A stretch of 64,000 nucleotides of DNA from Chitinophaga barathri (GCF_003807585.1 NZ_RMBX01000009.1:124001-188000), one strand, 5' to 3'; counted from the first letter of the stretch, positions 25,640 to 35,225 are shown. The notes: a model not told the origin generated them from the sequence alone. Translations and numbers: made by a program.

Positions 25640-27041
25640 TGCCGGTATAACTGGTTTCTCCTGTCACAACGCCACAAAGCGGGCTGAGCACACTTTTGGG
25701 AATGGACGTGGGATCAGGGCTGTCCGTCCAGGTGGGCATCGCATCATAGCCGTTTTGCACGCTGGTGCGGAACCACAGCGGCGCTACCGAAAACGGGATG
25801 TTCACATTCGTAGTGAGCGGCGTGGTGCCTTTGAACACTTTCGTGGCCTGGCCTGTGAGGCGGAGATAAAAATCGGGGCTGAGGTAAGAACCGTCCGCAC
25901 TGGCGGTCAGGAAATACTGGTTGTGCGGCACATCAAAATAACTGTCCGCCATTTTCATGATGTTCGTGGCTTCGTCGTATTCGTCGAACATAGCGATGTA
26001 CGCGGTGTTAAAACCCAGGTTCTTCAGGTTGTACACCTGCCGCCAGAAAAACTCGCCTTTGTTCCGCGGTATCTGGTTCACCGCGCCGCCGTTCCAGTTG
26101 CTCCATGCAAAACCCGGGAAGATCACCGGCTGGTAATCGATGCCGTTTGTATTGCAATAAGCCAGGTCCGGCGTTACGTGATTGGTGATAAAATTGTCCG
26201 CGCCGGCATTATTGGAAAAGCGGCCGACGGACCAGGGAGAAAGCATATCGAAACTATTGTACACCGCGCTATAGCCGGGATGGCTGTCGCCGCTGCTGGT
26301 ACGCCAGTTTGTAGGCACGCCGCCGATCACGTAATACCCTTTTCCTTTCAGCCAATTGATAATGGCGATGCTGTGCGCGGGCACATTGGTGCGGCCGGTG
26401 AAGCCGAAGCCCCAGAGGCAGATCACGGGCTTGCCGTCCTGGTGCGCGTAGTAAGGTGAATTCACCACACCGAGATTGTTTTCGATGTGCAGCCAGTCAT
26501 TTTTAAAATAAGTGGTGTCGTCCGCGCTCATGTCGTACATGATGTAGAAAATACGCTGGTACTGTTCCGCCGCGCGGCGCATGCGTACGGCCACGCTGTC
26601 GCGGTTTCGTTTGAATACGCCATCGCGGGTTTCCCCGAGAAAACGTTGCAGGGCGGCGCCGTCTATGCCATGCTGCTGCATCCAGGAGAAGTGCAGGTCG
26701 ATGGTTTGCGGCTGCCAGGAAGTAAACAGTTTGGCGGGATCGCCGATGTTCGTGTTGCCCAGGTTCGTCTGGAACATTACGGATGCGGGGTACTCTTTTA
26801 CGTCGGGGTACGCTTCAAATGAAATAGCGCCCGGCGCGGGGCTGCCGTTATTGGAGTTGTACTGGCCTGCGCTCCAGTGGCGCCACCTGGCTACGGGGGA
26901 TCCATCCCCGTAGCAGTTGAACCATGCCTGGTAACCAGAGATCACTTTTCCTTTAACAGATTGCGCCGCGGGCGCTACCTGGGCTAACACGGGTAACCAA
27001 CACACTAACAGCAAATTGAGTACGTGGAATCTTTTCAGCAT
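25611..27041 (-). CDS. N-terminal part of a frameshifted GH71/99-like glycosidase
   Basis: 476 codons. A signal peptide ends near VLAQ (21). The domain that follows matches the 'glycoside hydrolase family 71/99-like' proteins of Bacteroidota: GKVISGYQAWFNCYGDG, WQPQTIDLHFSWMQQHGIDG, ALQRF, YIMYDMSADD, GKPVICLWGFGF and YIAMFDEYDEATNI, with acidic residues in the positions expected of a (beta/alpha)8 barrel active site. Family activities include endo-alpha-mannosidase and alpha-1,3-glucanase; the substrate here is not known. The frame ends early at a TAA after ASIRAGYG because of one extra G. The two halves together are the likely original gene. Confidence 0.82.
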   Translation of the reverse strand: MLKRFHVLNLLLVCWLPVLAQVAPAAQSVKGKVISGYQAWFNCYGDGSPVARWRHWSAGQYNSNNGSPAPGAISFEAYPDVKEYPASVMFQTNLGNTNIGDPAKLFTSWQPQTIDLHFSWMQQHGIDGAALQRFLGETRDGVFKRNRDSVAVRMRRAAEQYQRIFYIMYDMSADDTTYFKNDWLHIENNLGVVNSPYYAHQDGKPVICLWGFGFTGRTNVPAHSIAIINWLKGKGYYVIGGVPTNWRTSSGDSHPGYSAVYNSFDMLSPWSVGRFSNNAGADNFITNHVTPDLAYCNTNGIDYQPVIFPGFAWSNWNGGAVNQIPRNKGEFFWRQVYNLKNLGFNTAYIAMFDEYDEATNIMKMADSYFDVPHNQYFLTASADGSYLSPDFYLRLTGQATKVFKGTTPLTTNVNIPFSVAPLWFRTSVQNGYDAMPTWTDSPDPTSIPKSVLSPLCGVVTGETSYTGNASIRAGYG

Positions 27042-27075
27042 TTGGATGAAATTTTAAAGGTGAAGGAATGATGTG

Positions 27076-29232
27076 TTACATTGCCCCCCAGCTTTTATTT
27101 GGCTTAGGGCCCATCTCCAGTTCAAGGGTGCCGCCGCTTACCAGTTGCTCGTGTGTAAATACCGGCTTCAGCAATGGCTGGCCGTTGAACTTCGCGCTTT
27201 GAATGTATTTGTTTACGACGGACGCATGGTGCGCCAGTACGGTGAACTGTTTGTTGTCCGACAGCTGGATGCTTACTTTTTCAAACAACGGGCTGCCGAT
27301 GCTGTATTCCGGCACACCGGGCGTCACCGGGTAAAAACCCATGGAAGAGAAGACCACAAAGGCGCACATCCCGCCGCCATCTTCGTCGCCGGGGATGCCG
27401 AAAATGTTGTCTTTGAACCAAACGTCCAGCAGGAAACGGATCCGCTTCTGCGTCTTCCAGGGGCTGCCCGTGTAGTTGTAGAGATAAGGAATATGAAAAC
27501 TGGGCTCATTGCCCATTGAATACTGTCCTACAAGACCGGTGGCATCGGGGAATATGCTCCAGAACTCGTATTTGCTGCGGCCGAGCCCTTCGCGGTACAG
27601 CTGGTCCAGCGCGGCTTCCATCGGTTTGGCCCCGCCAAAAAGATCACGCAGGCCGGCAATGTCGTGCTGCACCTGCCATTGGTAAGTGTAGCCGTTATTT
27701 TCGTCGTAGAACTCACGGCCGCCCATGCCGCCGTCGATCTTCGGATCGATTTTGATCCATTCCCCGGCGCCGTCTTTGGGCATGAACATTTTTGCCTGCG
27801 GCTGCCAGAGGTTTTTGTAATTAAATGCGCGTTTTGTAAACGTCTCTTTGTCTCCTGTCTTTTTCAACTCACCTGCCAGCTGCGAAAGCGCCCAGTCGTC
27901 ATACGCGCCGCCCAGCGTTACCGCCACCGCCTGTCTTTTTTCAAAACCATGCACCATCGGATCGGTTTCTTTTACGCCTTTAGGCAAAGCGGGGAAAAAC
28001 CCTTTGGTGAGATAAACATCATCCAGCGGGCCTTTCGGGCCGTTGCGCCAGGGCAGCATGGTGGCTTGTGTGGCATTTTTTTTCATGCCTTCGTATGCTT
28101 TTTCCACATCGAAGTTGCGCAGGCCTTTGCGGTACGCGTCCAGGAAAGTGACGGAGGAATGGAAGCCGTTCATACAGGCGTGATCACCGAAAAGCACCGG
28201 GAATGTAGGCATCCAGCCGCTTTGCTCGTACATGTGCACGTAAGACTGCAGCATGTCTTCTTCCTGCTTCGGGTTCAGGATAGTGCGGAGCGGGTGATGG
28301 GCAAGATAAGTGTCCCAGCTCCAGTCATCCACATAAAACGGGCGGGTGGCGCCGGTATGTACTTTTTTGTCGTAGCCGGAATAATAAGCGCCGTCTTCCG
28401 TGATATTCACCATGCGCTCATAACAGCGGTACAAGGCAGTATAAAAAGATCTGCGTTGCGCTTCCGTGCCACCGCTCACCTGTATCTGGTTGATCACTTT
28501 GGCCCATGCGGCTTCGCCTTGTTTTTCCAGGGTTTCGAAGGAGATGCCGTTGCCCACTTCTTTCCCGAAGTTTTTCTTCGCCTGCTCCGCGCTCACGAAA
28601 GATACCGCGTACCTGAATTCAATGGTTTCCGGTGCGTTTGCGGTAAAACTGATCTGCGACTTACCAGTGGTACCGGCAGTGTTAAACTCCCCGTACATGA
28701 ACACTTTCACATCATCGTGCCAGATTTCCACCGCGGCCACGGTTTTATTGTCCAGCCATTTCCATTCAAAGAAACCGCGGTTATAGGCGCTGAATTGCAG
28801 GTTTTTCGGTTTGCCCGCGGGGAAGCTGAAGCGGAAAATGCCGGCCTTTTCGCCGGGCGTATATCTTACGGTGATCTCATCGTCCACCAGGTAGGTTTCG
28901 TACACCCAGGGGCGTGTGATCTCCAGGTCATGGTCGTAAGTCATGGCCCTGGGCGCCGTGGCGCCGGTGTAAGGTTTTACGGCGAATACTTCGCCGAGGC
29001 GGTGGGACACGACCAGCAGCGGGAAACTTTTGATCTGATCGTCAATATAATCCGCCCTGATAGGATGCATCCGCATCACCTGGTTGGGCAATTGTACCGT
29101 GGGACGGGTGGGCTGCAGCAGCTGTCCTACATTTCCGACCTTTGGGTCCACATACGGCAGAAAGTTCTGTCCGAAACTCTGGTGCATGAATAACAACAAA
29201 ACACCTGTCCATTTTAAGCTTTGTTTGAGCAT
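27076..29232 (-). CDS. GH92-family alpha-mannosidase
   Basis: 718 residues with a signal peptide ending near SFGQ (22). GH92 hallmarks are present: YVDDWSWDTYLAHHPLRTI (ligand and calcium site region), GYTYQWQVQHDIAGLRDLFGG, MGNEPSFHIPYLYNYTG (catalytic Glu) and GDEDGGGMCAFVVFSSMGFY (calcium- and base-bearing loop), then the C-terminal beta domain. GH92 enzymes are calcium-dependent inverting exo-alpha-mannosidases; linkage preference varies. It lies 34 bp upstream of the GH71/99-like gene on the same strand, so the two may act together on mannose-rich glycans. Confidence 0.93.
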   Translation of the reverse strand: MLKQSLKWTGVLLLFMHQSFGQNFLPYVDPKVGNVGQLLQPTRPTVQLPNQVMRMHPIRADYIDDQIKSFPLLVVSHRLGEVFAVKPYTGATAPRAMTYDHDLEITRPWVYETYLVDDEITVRYTPGEKAGIFRFSFPAGKPKNLQFSAYNRGFFEWKWLDNKTVAAVEIWHDDVKVFMYGEFNTAGTTGKSQISFTANAPETIEFRYAVSFVSAEQAKKNFGKEVGNGISFETLEKQGEAAWAKVINQIQVSGGTEAQRRSFYTALYRCYERMVNITEDGAYYSGYDKKVHTGATRPFYVDDWSWDTYLAHHPLRTILNPKQEEDMLQSYVHMYEQSGWMPTFPVLFGDHACMNGFHSSVTFLDAYRKGLRNFDVEKAYEGMKKNATQATMLPWRNGPKGPLDDVYLTKGFFPALPKGVKETDPMVHGFEKRQAVAVTLGGAYDDWALSQLAGELKKTGDKETFTKRAFNYKNLWQPQAKMFMPKDGAGEWIKIDPKIDGGMGGREFYDENNGYTYQWQVQHDIAGLRDLFGGAKPMEAALDQLYREGLGRSKYEFWSIFPDATGLVGQYSMGNEPSFHIPYLYNYTGSPWKTQKRIRFLLDVWFKDNIFGIPGDEDGGGMCAFVVFSSMGFYPVTPGVPEYSIGSPLFEKVSIQLSDNKQFTVLAHHASVVNKYIQSAKFNGQPLLKPVFTHEQLVSGGTLELEMGPKPNKSWGAM

Positions 29233-29802
29233 AAGGTATATCCGTTAATTACATTGAAGATTTGCGGTTGTAAATGTGCGGGCGATCCGCCGGCTGTGCA
29301 CGGTGAACCGTATGCTGCCGGAAGATTGCCCCGCGATGCCTGGCTGATGACTGCCCGGCCCCTGGAAAGGATGCTTTGCCGGGACCGGCCGTTCGCCCAT
29401 ACCGGACCCAGGGGTTGTATGCCACATCATTTCCGGCGGATTTGGCGTGCCAGGGACAGGAAACGCCTGGTGCCTGACTTTCAAAGCAGCCCTGCCATTA
29501 CCGGGAACTGTTTCTTTGCCGGGCGCTGCGGCGGCCTGTGCCCCGGCTACGGGTGCGGGAAGCTGGTTCTCCGGCGTGTTTTGGCCTTCACCCCGGCCTT
29601 GCGGGCTAAGGAGATGGTGAGCGGAAGGACTTATTGAAAAATGCGAACAGGGGGGGATAAAAAGTAAAACGTGATCTATTTTCATCGTGGAAACGTTTCG
29701 TGGAAAATAACAGATCACAAAGTAAATTCCGGGGGCTTAACAGGGAGTATAATAAACGATTAACAGAACCATTAATTTCCCGGCATTAAGAGAATTAATG
29801 CG
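29233..29802. other. 570-bp intergenic region upstream of the GH92 gene
   Basis: It holds the GH92 promoter region. GAAACGTTTC at 29690-29699 is a 10-bp palindrome of the LacI-operator type, similar in core to the site upstream of susC, but about 460 bp from the GH92 start. A 157-codon minus-strand ORF covers the GC-rich part; its composition (many Pro, Gly and His, no hydrophobic core pattern) does not look like a protein. No other element was recognised. Confidence 0.5.
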
Positions 29803-32541
29803 TTAATGGAGGATATCATTGAAAGATTGGGGGTATTCTTCACCGTAAATATGCCGGTATTCTTTTACAAAACGCTCATAGGCATGCCTCGCCAGCGAAT
29901 GCCGCCCCAGCATCACGAGGCTCCGGCACTTGATGGCCAGCGCCTGCTCGTTCACCTGGTCCAGCACAAACATACAGTTTGCAACAGCGATCAGCAGCTC
30001 GGGATCGTCGTTCCATTGGCCGCCCGCCGCTTCTCTGGACAGCCGGTCCAGCAGCCTGCCGGAGATCTCCGACTTAAAGTCATCCAGCCACTCGTATTCC
30101 GTCTGGTAAAGGAACGGGCCGCGCATGACGATATAGAGCATTTCCCGGATATCCAGCCCGTTGAAGTCCTTCGGCGCCAGCCGGTGCAGGTCCCGCAGAT
30201 CGATATATACGCTCTGGTCCATATCCAGCCGCCAGTTGCCGGATTCTTTCCTTATGCCAAAGGTCCCCAGCTTTTCGAGGATATTCTTGAGTTTCAGGAT
30301 GTTTACGGAGCGGTTATTTTTCGCCGCTTTGTCCGACTTATCATTCCAGAGTATCTCATTGAGTTTTTCCACCGAAATGCCATGCCCGTTTTCGATGGTA
30401 TGCACGGCGATCAGGAGGAAAAGTTCTTTCAGCAGGGGGGTGAACTGGCGGGTAAAGTCCTGGCCGGCGGCATCTTTTACGGTGAAATTGCCGAACAGGT
30501 ATATCCAGGACACAGGCGGTGTTTCCCCGGCCGCCTGGATATCTTCCTGCTGCGGGTGGGTTTCATACCGTCCTCCCGGGGCCACGCCTTCAGGCAATTG
30601 CTGTATGGTTGCCGGGTGCACGGCCAGGCCGGCCTCGTTTCCATGATGCACGCCTCCGGACGGCCCGGTTTCCCTGTTCAGGCGATTGCCAGGCGTCCCC
30701 CCTTCATAGCTTTTACCGGCCGCTTCGTCTCCCCGCGGCACCGCATGGGCCGGTTTCCTGTTCCCATGATGGTATCCCTCCGCCACGGTAGCCTGGTCAA
30801 GGGGGAATGCGCTGTGAGGGCGCTCCCCTTCTTTCCGTTTTTTCCTTCTCCGCTTTGTTCTGACGGACAGCAGCAGGGCGAACAGCAGGAACATCAGTCC
30901 TATCATATAATACCACCACGGTATCCTGAAAGGCGGGGGTTTGACGCCCGTAACCGGCAGCTGTTCCGGTGGGAAGGCGATGGAATATATCTTCACCCGG
31001 GTGTGCCGGTTTTCTTTTGTAAAAGTGGTAACAGCCAGCAAACGTTTGCTGGCAGCGCAAAAAAACAAGCCGGCAAACGCCCGGGTATCTTTAAATTCAA
31101 AAGGGATCGTATCTGCCAGCAGCGTATACCCCGGTGCGCCCAGCGAACCCTTGATCAGCTGAAGCCTTGAATCATAGCGGTCGTTGGGGAAAATGAGGGC
31201 GTAATAACACCTGGCGGCCGTATCTATCACCATGGAATTGCCGAATACGAACTGTTCTTTCGGGGTATCCAGTGTGAAGAGTTTTTTTACGGCGCCGGTA
31301 CGCACATCCAGCCGCAGCATATCGTAGAGATAACGCGGGTTCAGCATCTGCTCGCCGGTGGTACTGCCAAAGCCGCCGAGGATATAAGCCGTGTCTCCCA
31401 CGGAGCCCAGCGCGGCCAGGTAGCGCGGCGTGTAGTTGTCCCCGTTAGGCCGGATGCTGTCCCAGGCCGCTGTATTAAAATCATACCGGGATATCCTGTT
31501 CTTATAACGGTACTGGCCGTAACCGCCCAGGAAATATATGGAGCGGGAGGAGGAGGAATAGAACCGGTTCGCCTGCCAGTATTCGGTGACATAAATAGAA
31601 TCAAAAGGCGGTTGCCAGCTGCCATCACGGAAAGCTGCCGCCCAGAAATGATCGATATTAAACTGCCAGAGCCCGCGCGTATCCGGGTTCAGGAAAGTAT
31701 GGCTGCCCAGGAGCAGTTGATGGCGCGGATCTTTCACAGGCTCCGCATGGGTTGCCCCGCTCTTTTCCGCATACCGGTAAATGGAATCTTTCCCGACGAT
31801 GATCAATTCTTCCCGCTCTGCATCAAACGCCACGGAGGCATGACCTTTTATCACGGCATCGTACCGCGGCTGCCAGTGCAGGTGTAGCGCAGCAGCCCAG
31901 GTGGCGTTCGTTACGATGGCTTTTTGCCCGCGCAGGCTGTCCATGGCCACATTGCCGGCGGTTTCGCGCAAAGGCCAGTAAGCATCCGGGCGGCCGTCTT
32001 TTTCAAGCGAGATGTTACGCACCTGCATGGGCGGCAGGTCCGTGCTGCGGAAGTCCGGGTAATTGCAGGCGCCGAATATGATATAAAAACAATCGTCTTT
32101 AAGATCTGCGTTCGTTTTGCCACACAGCTTTCCGTTCACATAAAAAGCCAGTTCCCCGCCTTCACGGGTAAGCCTGAACCGGTTCCATTGCTGCCGCGGG
32201 CCCTGGTTCTCCACATGAAAACTGATGCCGGAAAGCTGCTCTCCCACTACCAGGTTAAATGCGCCTGTATTAGGGCTGTATAAAAGATCGATGTTCTGAT
32301 GCTCCTGGTTGATCAGCCGGAACACGTACCCGAAATAAGCAGGCTGACCGGGAAGGAAGGATATATCGAAGCTGAGGCTGAAGCCGGAGGAAAGACACAG
32401 CGGAACGCCGCCGCCAAGGTCCAGGGAAGTCCTTTTTTCCTGCACCGCTTCAAAAGATGAAAAAACCAGCCCGTGCGATTGCGCATAGGTGGAAGCCCCG
32501 TTAAACAGCAGACAGAAAACAATCAGGAAAAATCCTTTCAT
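29803..32541 (-). CDS. Membrane-anchored one-component regulator: LamG-like, Kelch, TM, SARP/BTAD-like
   Basis: 912 residues. Signal peptide to about 21. Residues 25-230 resemble a LamG/concanavalin-type lectin sandwich (FSLSFDISFLPG, WNRFRLTREGGELAFYVNGKL). Residues about 240-525 form a Kelch-type propeller (IYFLGGYGQYRYKNRISRYD, DTAYILGGFG). One membrane span lies at 541-560 (WWYYMIGLMFLLFALLLSV), followed by RTKRRRKKRK, which places the C-terminus in the cytosol. After a long polar linker, residues 678-790 match a SARP/OmpR-type winged helix (IYLFGNFTV, LKELFLLIAVHT, EILWNDKSDKAAKN), and 810-912 a BTAD-like helical domain. It probably senses periplasmic glycan and regulates transcription from the membrane. 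Stand-alone gene. Confidence 0.8.
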   Translation of the reverse strand: MKGFFLIVFCLLFNGASTYAQSHGLVFSSFEAVQEKRTSLDLGGGVPLCLSSGFSLSFDISFLPGQPAYFGYVFRLINQEHQNIDLLYSPNTGAFNLVVGEQLSGISFHVENQGPRQQWNRFRLTREGGELAFYVNGKLCGKTNADLKDDCFYIIFGACNYPDFRSTDLPPMQVRNISLEKDGRPDAYWPLRETAGNVAMDSLRGQKAIVTNATWAAALHLHWQPRYDAVIKGHASVAFDAEREELIIVGKDSIYRYAEKSGATHAEPVKDPRHQLLLGSHTFLNPDTRGLWQFNIDHFWAAAFRDGSWQPPFDSIYVTEYWQANRFYSSSSRSIYFLGGYGQYRYKNRISRYDFNTAAWDSIRPNGDNYTPRYLAALGSVGDTAYILGGFGSTTGEQMLNPRYLYDMLRLDVRTGAVKKLFTLDTPKEQFVFGNSMVIDTAARCYYALIFPNDRYDSRLQLIKGSLGAPGYTLLADTIPFEFKDTRAFAGLFFCAASKRLLAVTTFTKENRHTRVKIYSIAFPPEQLPVTGVKPPPFRIPWWYYMIGLMFLLFALLLSVRTKRRRKKRKEGERPHSAFPLDQATVAEGYHHGNRKPAHAVPRGDEAAGKSYEGGTPGNRLNRETGPSGGVHHGNEAGLAVHPATIQQLPEGVAPGGRYETHPQQEDIQAAGETPPVSWIYLFGNFTVKDAAGQDFTRQFTPLLKELFLLIAVHTIENGHGISVEKLNEILWNDKSDKAAKNNRSVNILKLKNILEKLGTFGIRKESGNWRLDMDQSVYIDLRDLHRLAPKDFNGLDIREMLYIVMRGPFLYQTEYEWLDDFKSEISGRLLDRLSREAAGGQWNDDPELLIAVANCMFVLDQVNEQALAIKCRSLVMLGRHSLARHAYERFVKEYRHIYGEEYPQSFNDILH

Positions 32542-32745
32542 CTCAAATTCATGTATGGAACAAAGCGCCAGTACGTTCTTTCGTTCTTATTAGCTGAGTT
32601 TGAAAGATAATTGTTTTTTTATTAATGCCATAGGTGCGCTGCAAAGTAAATATTATTATTTATCTTTATGTAAATTATTGATAACCTGGATATGGACACA
32701 AGACCCGGTCCGCTGTCCATTAAAAGATACGAACGCCCTTAACCT

Positions 32746-33171
32746 ATGAGGCCTCTTGCACTAGCTGTAACGGCAGCTATTTTATTTCTCCTTTCGCTGC
32801 CTGCAAGAGGTCAGTTGCTCTCGCGTACCCCACCGCCGGACACGGTAAAATACCAGATGAAAGACGGTTCATTTCTTGCCTTCCGCCAGGTGAACCTGAG
32901 TATGGGGGAAATCGGGTTCGAGATTATGATCACCAGCAATATCAAAGGGAAAAATGCGCCGAAGCTGGAGTTCAGGATAGACCGGCCGAAGGGTAAAAAG
33001 ATCGGAACGCTCAGGATCCCGGACACGGCGGATACCACCTACCACCTCAAACTCACCGGCCAGCTGCGGAACGCTTTTGGCATCCACGACCTTTTCCTGG
33101 TGGCAAAAGGGGAAGGTGAATTCCAGATATCGGGGTTTGGGTTTATCCATAATTATTATGCGGAACGGTAG
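32746..33171 (+). CDS. Small secreted CBM6-like protein
   Basis: 141 residues with a signal peptide ending near ARGQ (23). The remaining 118 residues have the order of a family-6-type carbohydrate-binding module: IGFEIMITSNIKGKNAPKLEF, RPKGKKIGTLRIPDT, then GIHDLFLVAKGEGEFQISGFGF, which parallels the 'G.HDLYLVF.G....NIDWF.F' end of CBM6. It lacks a catalytic domain. It lies 22 bp upstream of the GH43 gene on the same strand and is probably co-transcribed, supplying binding in trans. An isolated module of this type attached to no enzyme is uncommon. Family call is by pattern only. Confidence 0.65.
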   Translation: MRPLALAVTAAILFLLSLPARGQLLSRTPPPDTVKYQMKDGSFLAFRQVNLSMGEIGFEIMITSNIKGKNAPKLEFRIDRPKGKKIGTLRIPDTADTTYHLKLTGQLRNAFGIHDLFLVAKGEGEFQISGFGFIHNYYAER

Positions 33172-33193
33172 CTGTTTTTTGTAATTTCCCCGT

Positions 33194-34165
33194 ATGAAGC
33201 GACTTATTTGTATGGCCGCAATGGCTATTTTGACCATTCATGTCTCAGCGCAGGAAAAAAAGGCGGGCAACCCGGTGTTTCCCGGCTGGTATGCGGACCC
33301 GGAAGGGATCATCTTCGGAAAACAGTACTGGATCTACCCTACCTATTCCGCGCCTTATAACAAGCAGGTGTTCCTGGACGCTTTTTCCAGCCCGGACCTC
33401 GTCACCTGGACCAAACATTCGCATATCCTGGACACCAATGCCATCCGCTGGGCCAAAAGGGCCGTGTGGGCGCCGTCTGTGATAGAAAAGAAAGGAAAGT
33501 ATTATCTCTTTTTCGGGGCAAACGATATCCAGAACGATCAGCAGCCGGGCGGCATCGGCGTGGCGGTGGCGGACCATCCGCAAGGGCCCTTTAAAGACCA
33601 TCTTGGCAAACCTTTGATCGATAAATTTCATAATGGCGCACAACCCATCGACCAGTTTGTATTCCACGACAGCAACGGCCAGTATTACCTGATCTATGGC
33701 GGCTGGCGGCATTGTAATATTGCGCGGCTGAAGGAGGACTTCACAGGCTTCGAGCCTTTCCCGGACGGCTCCGTGTTCAAAGAAATAACGCCCGATAAAT
33801 ACGTGGAAGGACCGTTTATGTTTCAGAAGGGCGGTAAATATTATTTTATGTGGTCCGAAGGCGGCTGGACGGGGCCTGATTATTGTGTGGCCTATGCCAT
33901 TGCCGATTCGCCGATGGGCCCGTTTAAACGTATCGGGAAGATACTGCAGCAGAATCCCGCCATTGCAAAAGGCGCCGGCCATCACTCCGTGATAAAAGTG
34001 CCGGGCGAAGAAAGCTGGTATATTGTGTATCACCGCCGCCCGCTGACCGAAACGGATGCGAACAGCCGTGAAGTGTGTATAGAAAAAATGGAATTTGATG
34101 GGCAGGGCCTGATAAAATCCGTAGAGATCACCGTGGAAGGGGTGAAAGCGAAAAAATTGAAATAA
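33194..34165 (+). CDS. GH43-family glycoside hydrolase
   Basis: 323 residues with a signal peptide ending near VSAQ (20). A single five-bladed propeller domain with the GH43 triad is visible: Asp35 in GWYADPEG (general base), Asp153 in QPIDQFVF (pKa modulator) and Glu205 in YVEGPFMF (general acid). Other family strings are VWAPSVIEKKGKYYLFF and GAGHHSV. Members act as beta-xylosidases, alpha-arabinofuranosidases or arabinanases. It follows the CBM6-like gene and ends in a hairpin terminator. Confidence 0.9.
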   Translation: MKRLICMAAMAILTIHVSAQEKKAGNPVFPGWYADPEGIIFGKQYWIYPTYSAPYNKQVFLDAFSSPDLVTWTKHSHILDTNAIRWAKRAVWAPSVIEKKGKYYLFFGANDIQNDQQPGGIGVAVADHPQGPFKDHLGKPLIDKFHNGAQPIDQFVFHDSNGQYYLIYGGWRHCNIARLKEDFTGFEPFPDGSVFKEITPDKYVEGPFMFQKGGKYYFMWSEGGWTGPDYCVAYAIADSPMGPFKRIGKILQQNPAIAKGAGHHSVIKVPGEESWYIVYHRRPLTETDANSREVCIEKMEFDGQGLIKSVEITVEGVKAKKLK

Positions 34166-34186
34166 AGATATCATCGCAAACGTAAG

Positions 34187-34215
34187 AGCCTGTTTCAATT
34201 TGAGACAGGCTTTTG
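34187..34215 (+). terminator. Rho-independent terminator after the GH43 gene
   Basis: AGCCTGTTTC pairs with GAGACAGGCT across a short AATTT loop, followed by TTTTGC. It lies 22 bp after the GH43 stop codon. Confidence 0.75.
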
Positions 34216-34407
34216 CATTTTACCCTGGTACAGCCCTTTGTACCGGCATATGTATACCGGAAGGTGTTTTTTGTGGTACGATTGATTTCATGGAATGAAC
34301 AGAACCCCGCCTCCGGCTGTTTCATTATAGGAACGGGCTGACCACGATCAACACGGCCGTTGATCCTCCTCATTCCCCCGTTCCTCCAAACCTCCGAACT
34401 TTACAGC

Positions 34408-35223
34408 ATGAAAAAGATCATTGTCGCCCTGGACGGCCTTAAACTCTCGCTCACCAGTATCAAAACCGCCATTGACCTTACCAAAAGCGAAGGCGCGCAC
34501 CTGGTGGGCGTTTTCCTGGATGATTTTACACGCAACAGTTTCAGCATGGAGGAAGCGATACACAAAAATAACCTCAAAGAACTTTCCGAAAAAGACCAGC
34601 AGCAACGGAACATCGCCGTAAAAGAATTTGAGTTTTACTGCCGTGAAGCGGGCGTGAACCACGCCGTGCATCGTGATAAATCCTTCGCCCTCCCGGACCT
34701 CATGCGCGAAAGTATTTATGCAGACCTGCTGGTGATCTCCGCCGATGAAACCTTCACCCGTTTTACCGAAACCCCGCCCACCCGCTTCATCCGCGACCTG
34801 CTGGGCGGCGTACAATGCCCCGTGCTGATCACTCCGCAGGAATACAAACCGCTGGAAAGGGTTGTGATGCTGTACGACGGCGCGCCGTCTTCCGTATTCG
34901 CCATCAAAATGTTCACCGGCACGCTGCCGGGTGTGAATAAACTGCCCGCGGAAGTGATCACCGTAAAAGAAGAAGACCTGCATCTGCCGGAAAATAAACT
35001 GATGAAAGAATTTATGAAAAGGCATAATCCGAACGCGCTTTACACCGTACTGAACGGAGAGCCGGAAGCTGCCATACTGGACCGCTTACGGCAGGAAGGA
35101 GAAGCCACGCTGATCGTGCTGGGCGCTTACCAGCGGAGCACCGTCAGCCGCTGGTTCCGCAGCAGTATGGCGGACACCATACAAAAACACCTCAGATGCC
35201 CACTGTTTATCGCACATAATTAA
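34408..35223 (+). CDS. Tandem universal stress protein
   Basis: 271 residues from the ATG at 34408, chosen because MKKIIVALDGLKLSL is the normal Usp opening; the frame extends upstream to 34360. Two Usp domains lie in tandem (about 1-140 and 150-271). The second keeps a nucleotide-binding-like end, LIVLGAYQRSTVSRWFRSSMA, followed by CPLFIAH. Cytosolic, with a probable role in stress adaptation. No operon partner is evident upstream, and the acetyltransferase gene follows after 48 bp with its own promoter candidate. Confidence 0.85.
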   Translation: MKKIIVALDGLKLSLTSIKTAIDLTKSEGAHLVGVFLDDFTRNSFSMEEAIHKNNLKELSEKDQQQRNIAVKEFEFYCREAGVNHAVHRDKSFALPDLMRESIYADLLVISADETFTRFTETPPTRFIRDLLGGVQCPVLITPQEYKPLERVVMLYDGAPSSVFAIKMFTGTLPGVNKLPAEVITVKEEDLHLPENKLMKEFMKRHNPNALYTVLNGEPEAAILDRLRQEGEATLIVLGAYQRSTVSRWFRSSMADTIQKHLRCPLFIAHN

Positions 35224-35225
35224 CA

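Noticed and set aside
29245..29718. 157-codon minus-strand ORF upstream of GH92
   Set aside because: Very rich in Pro, Gly and His without secondary-structure pattern; lies in a promoter-containing gap of high GC.
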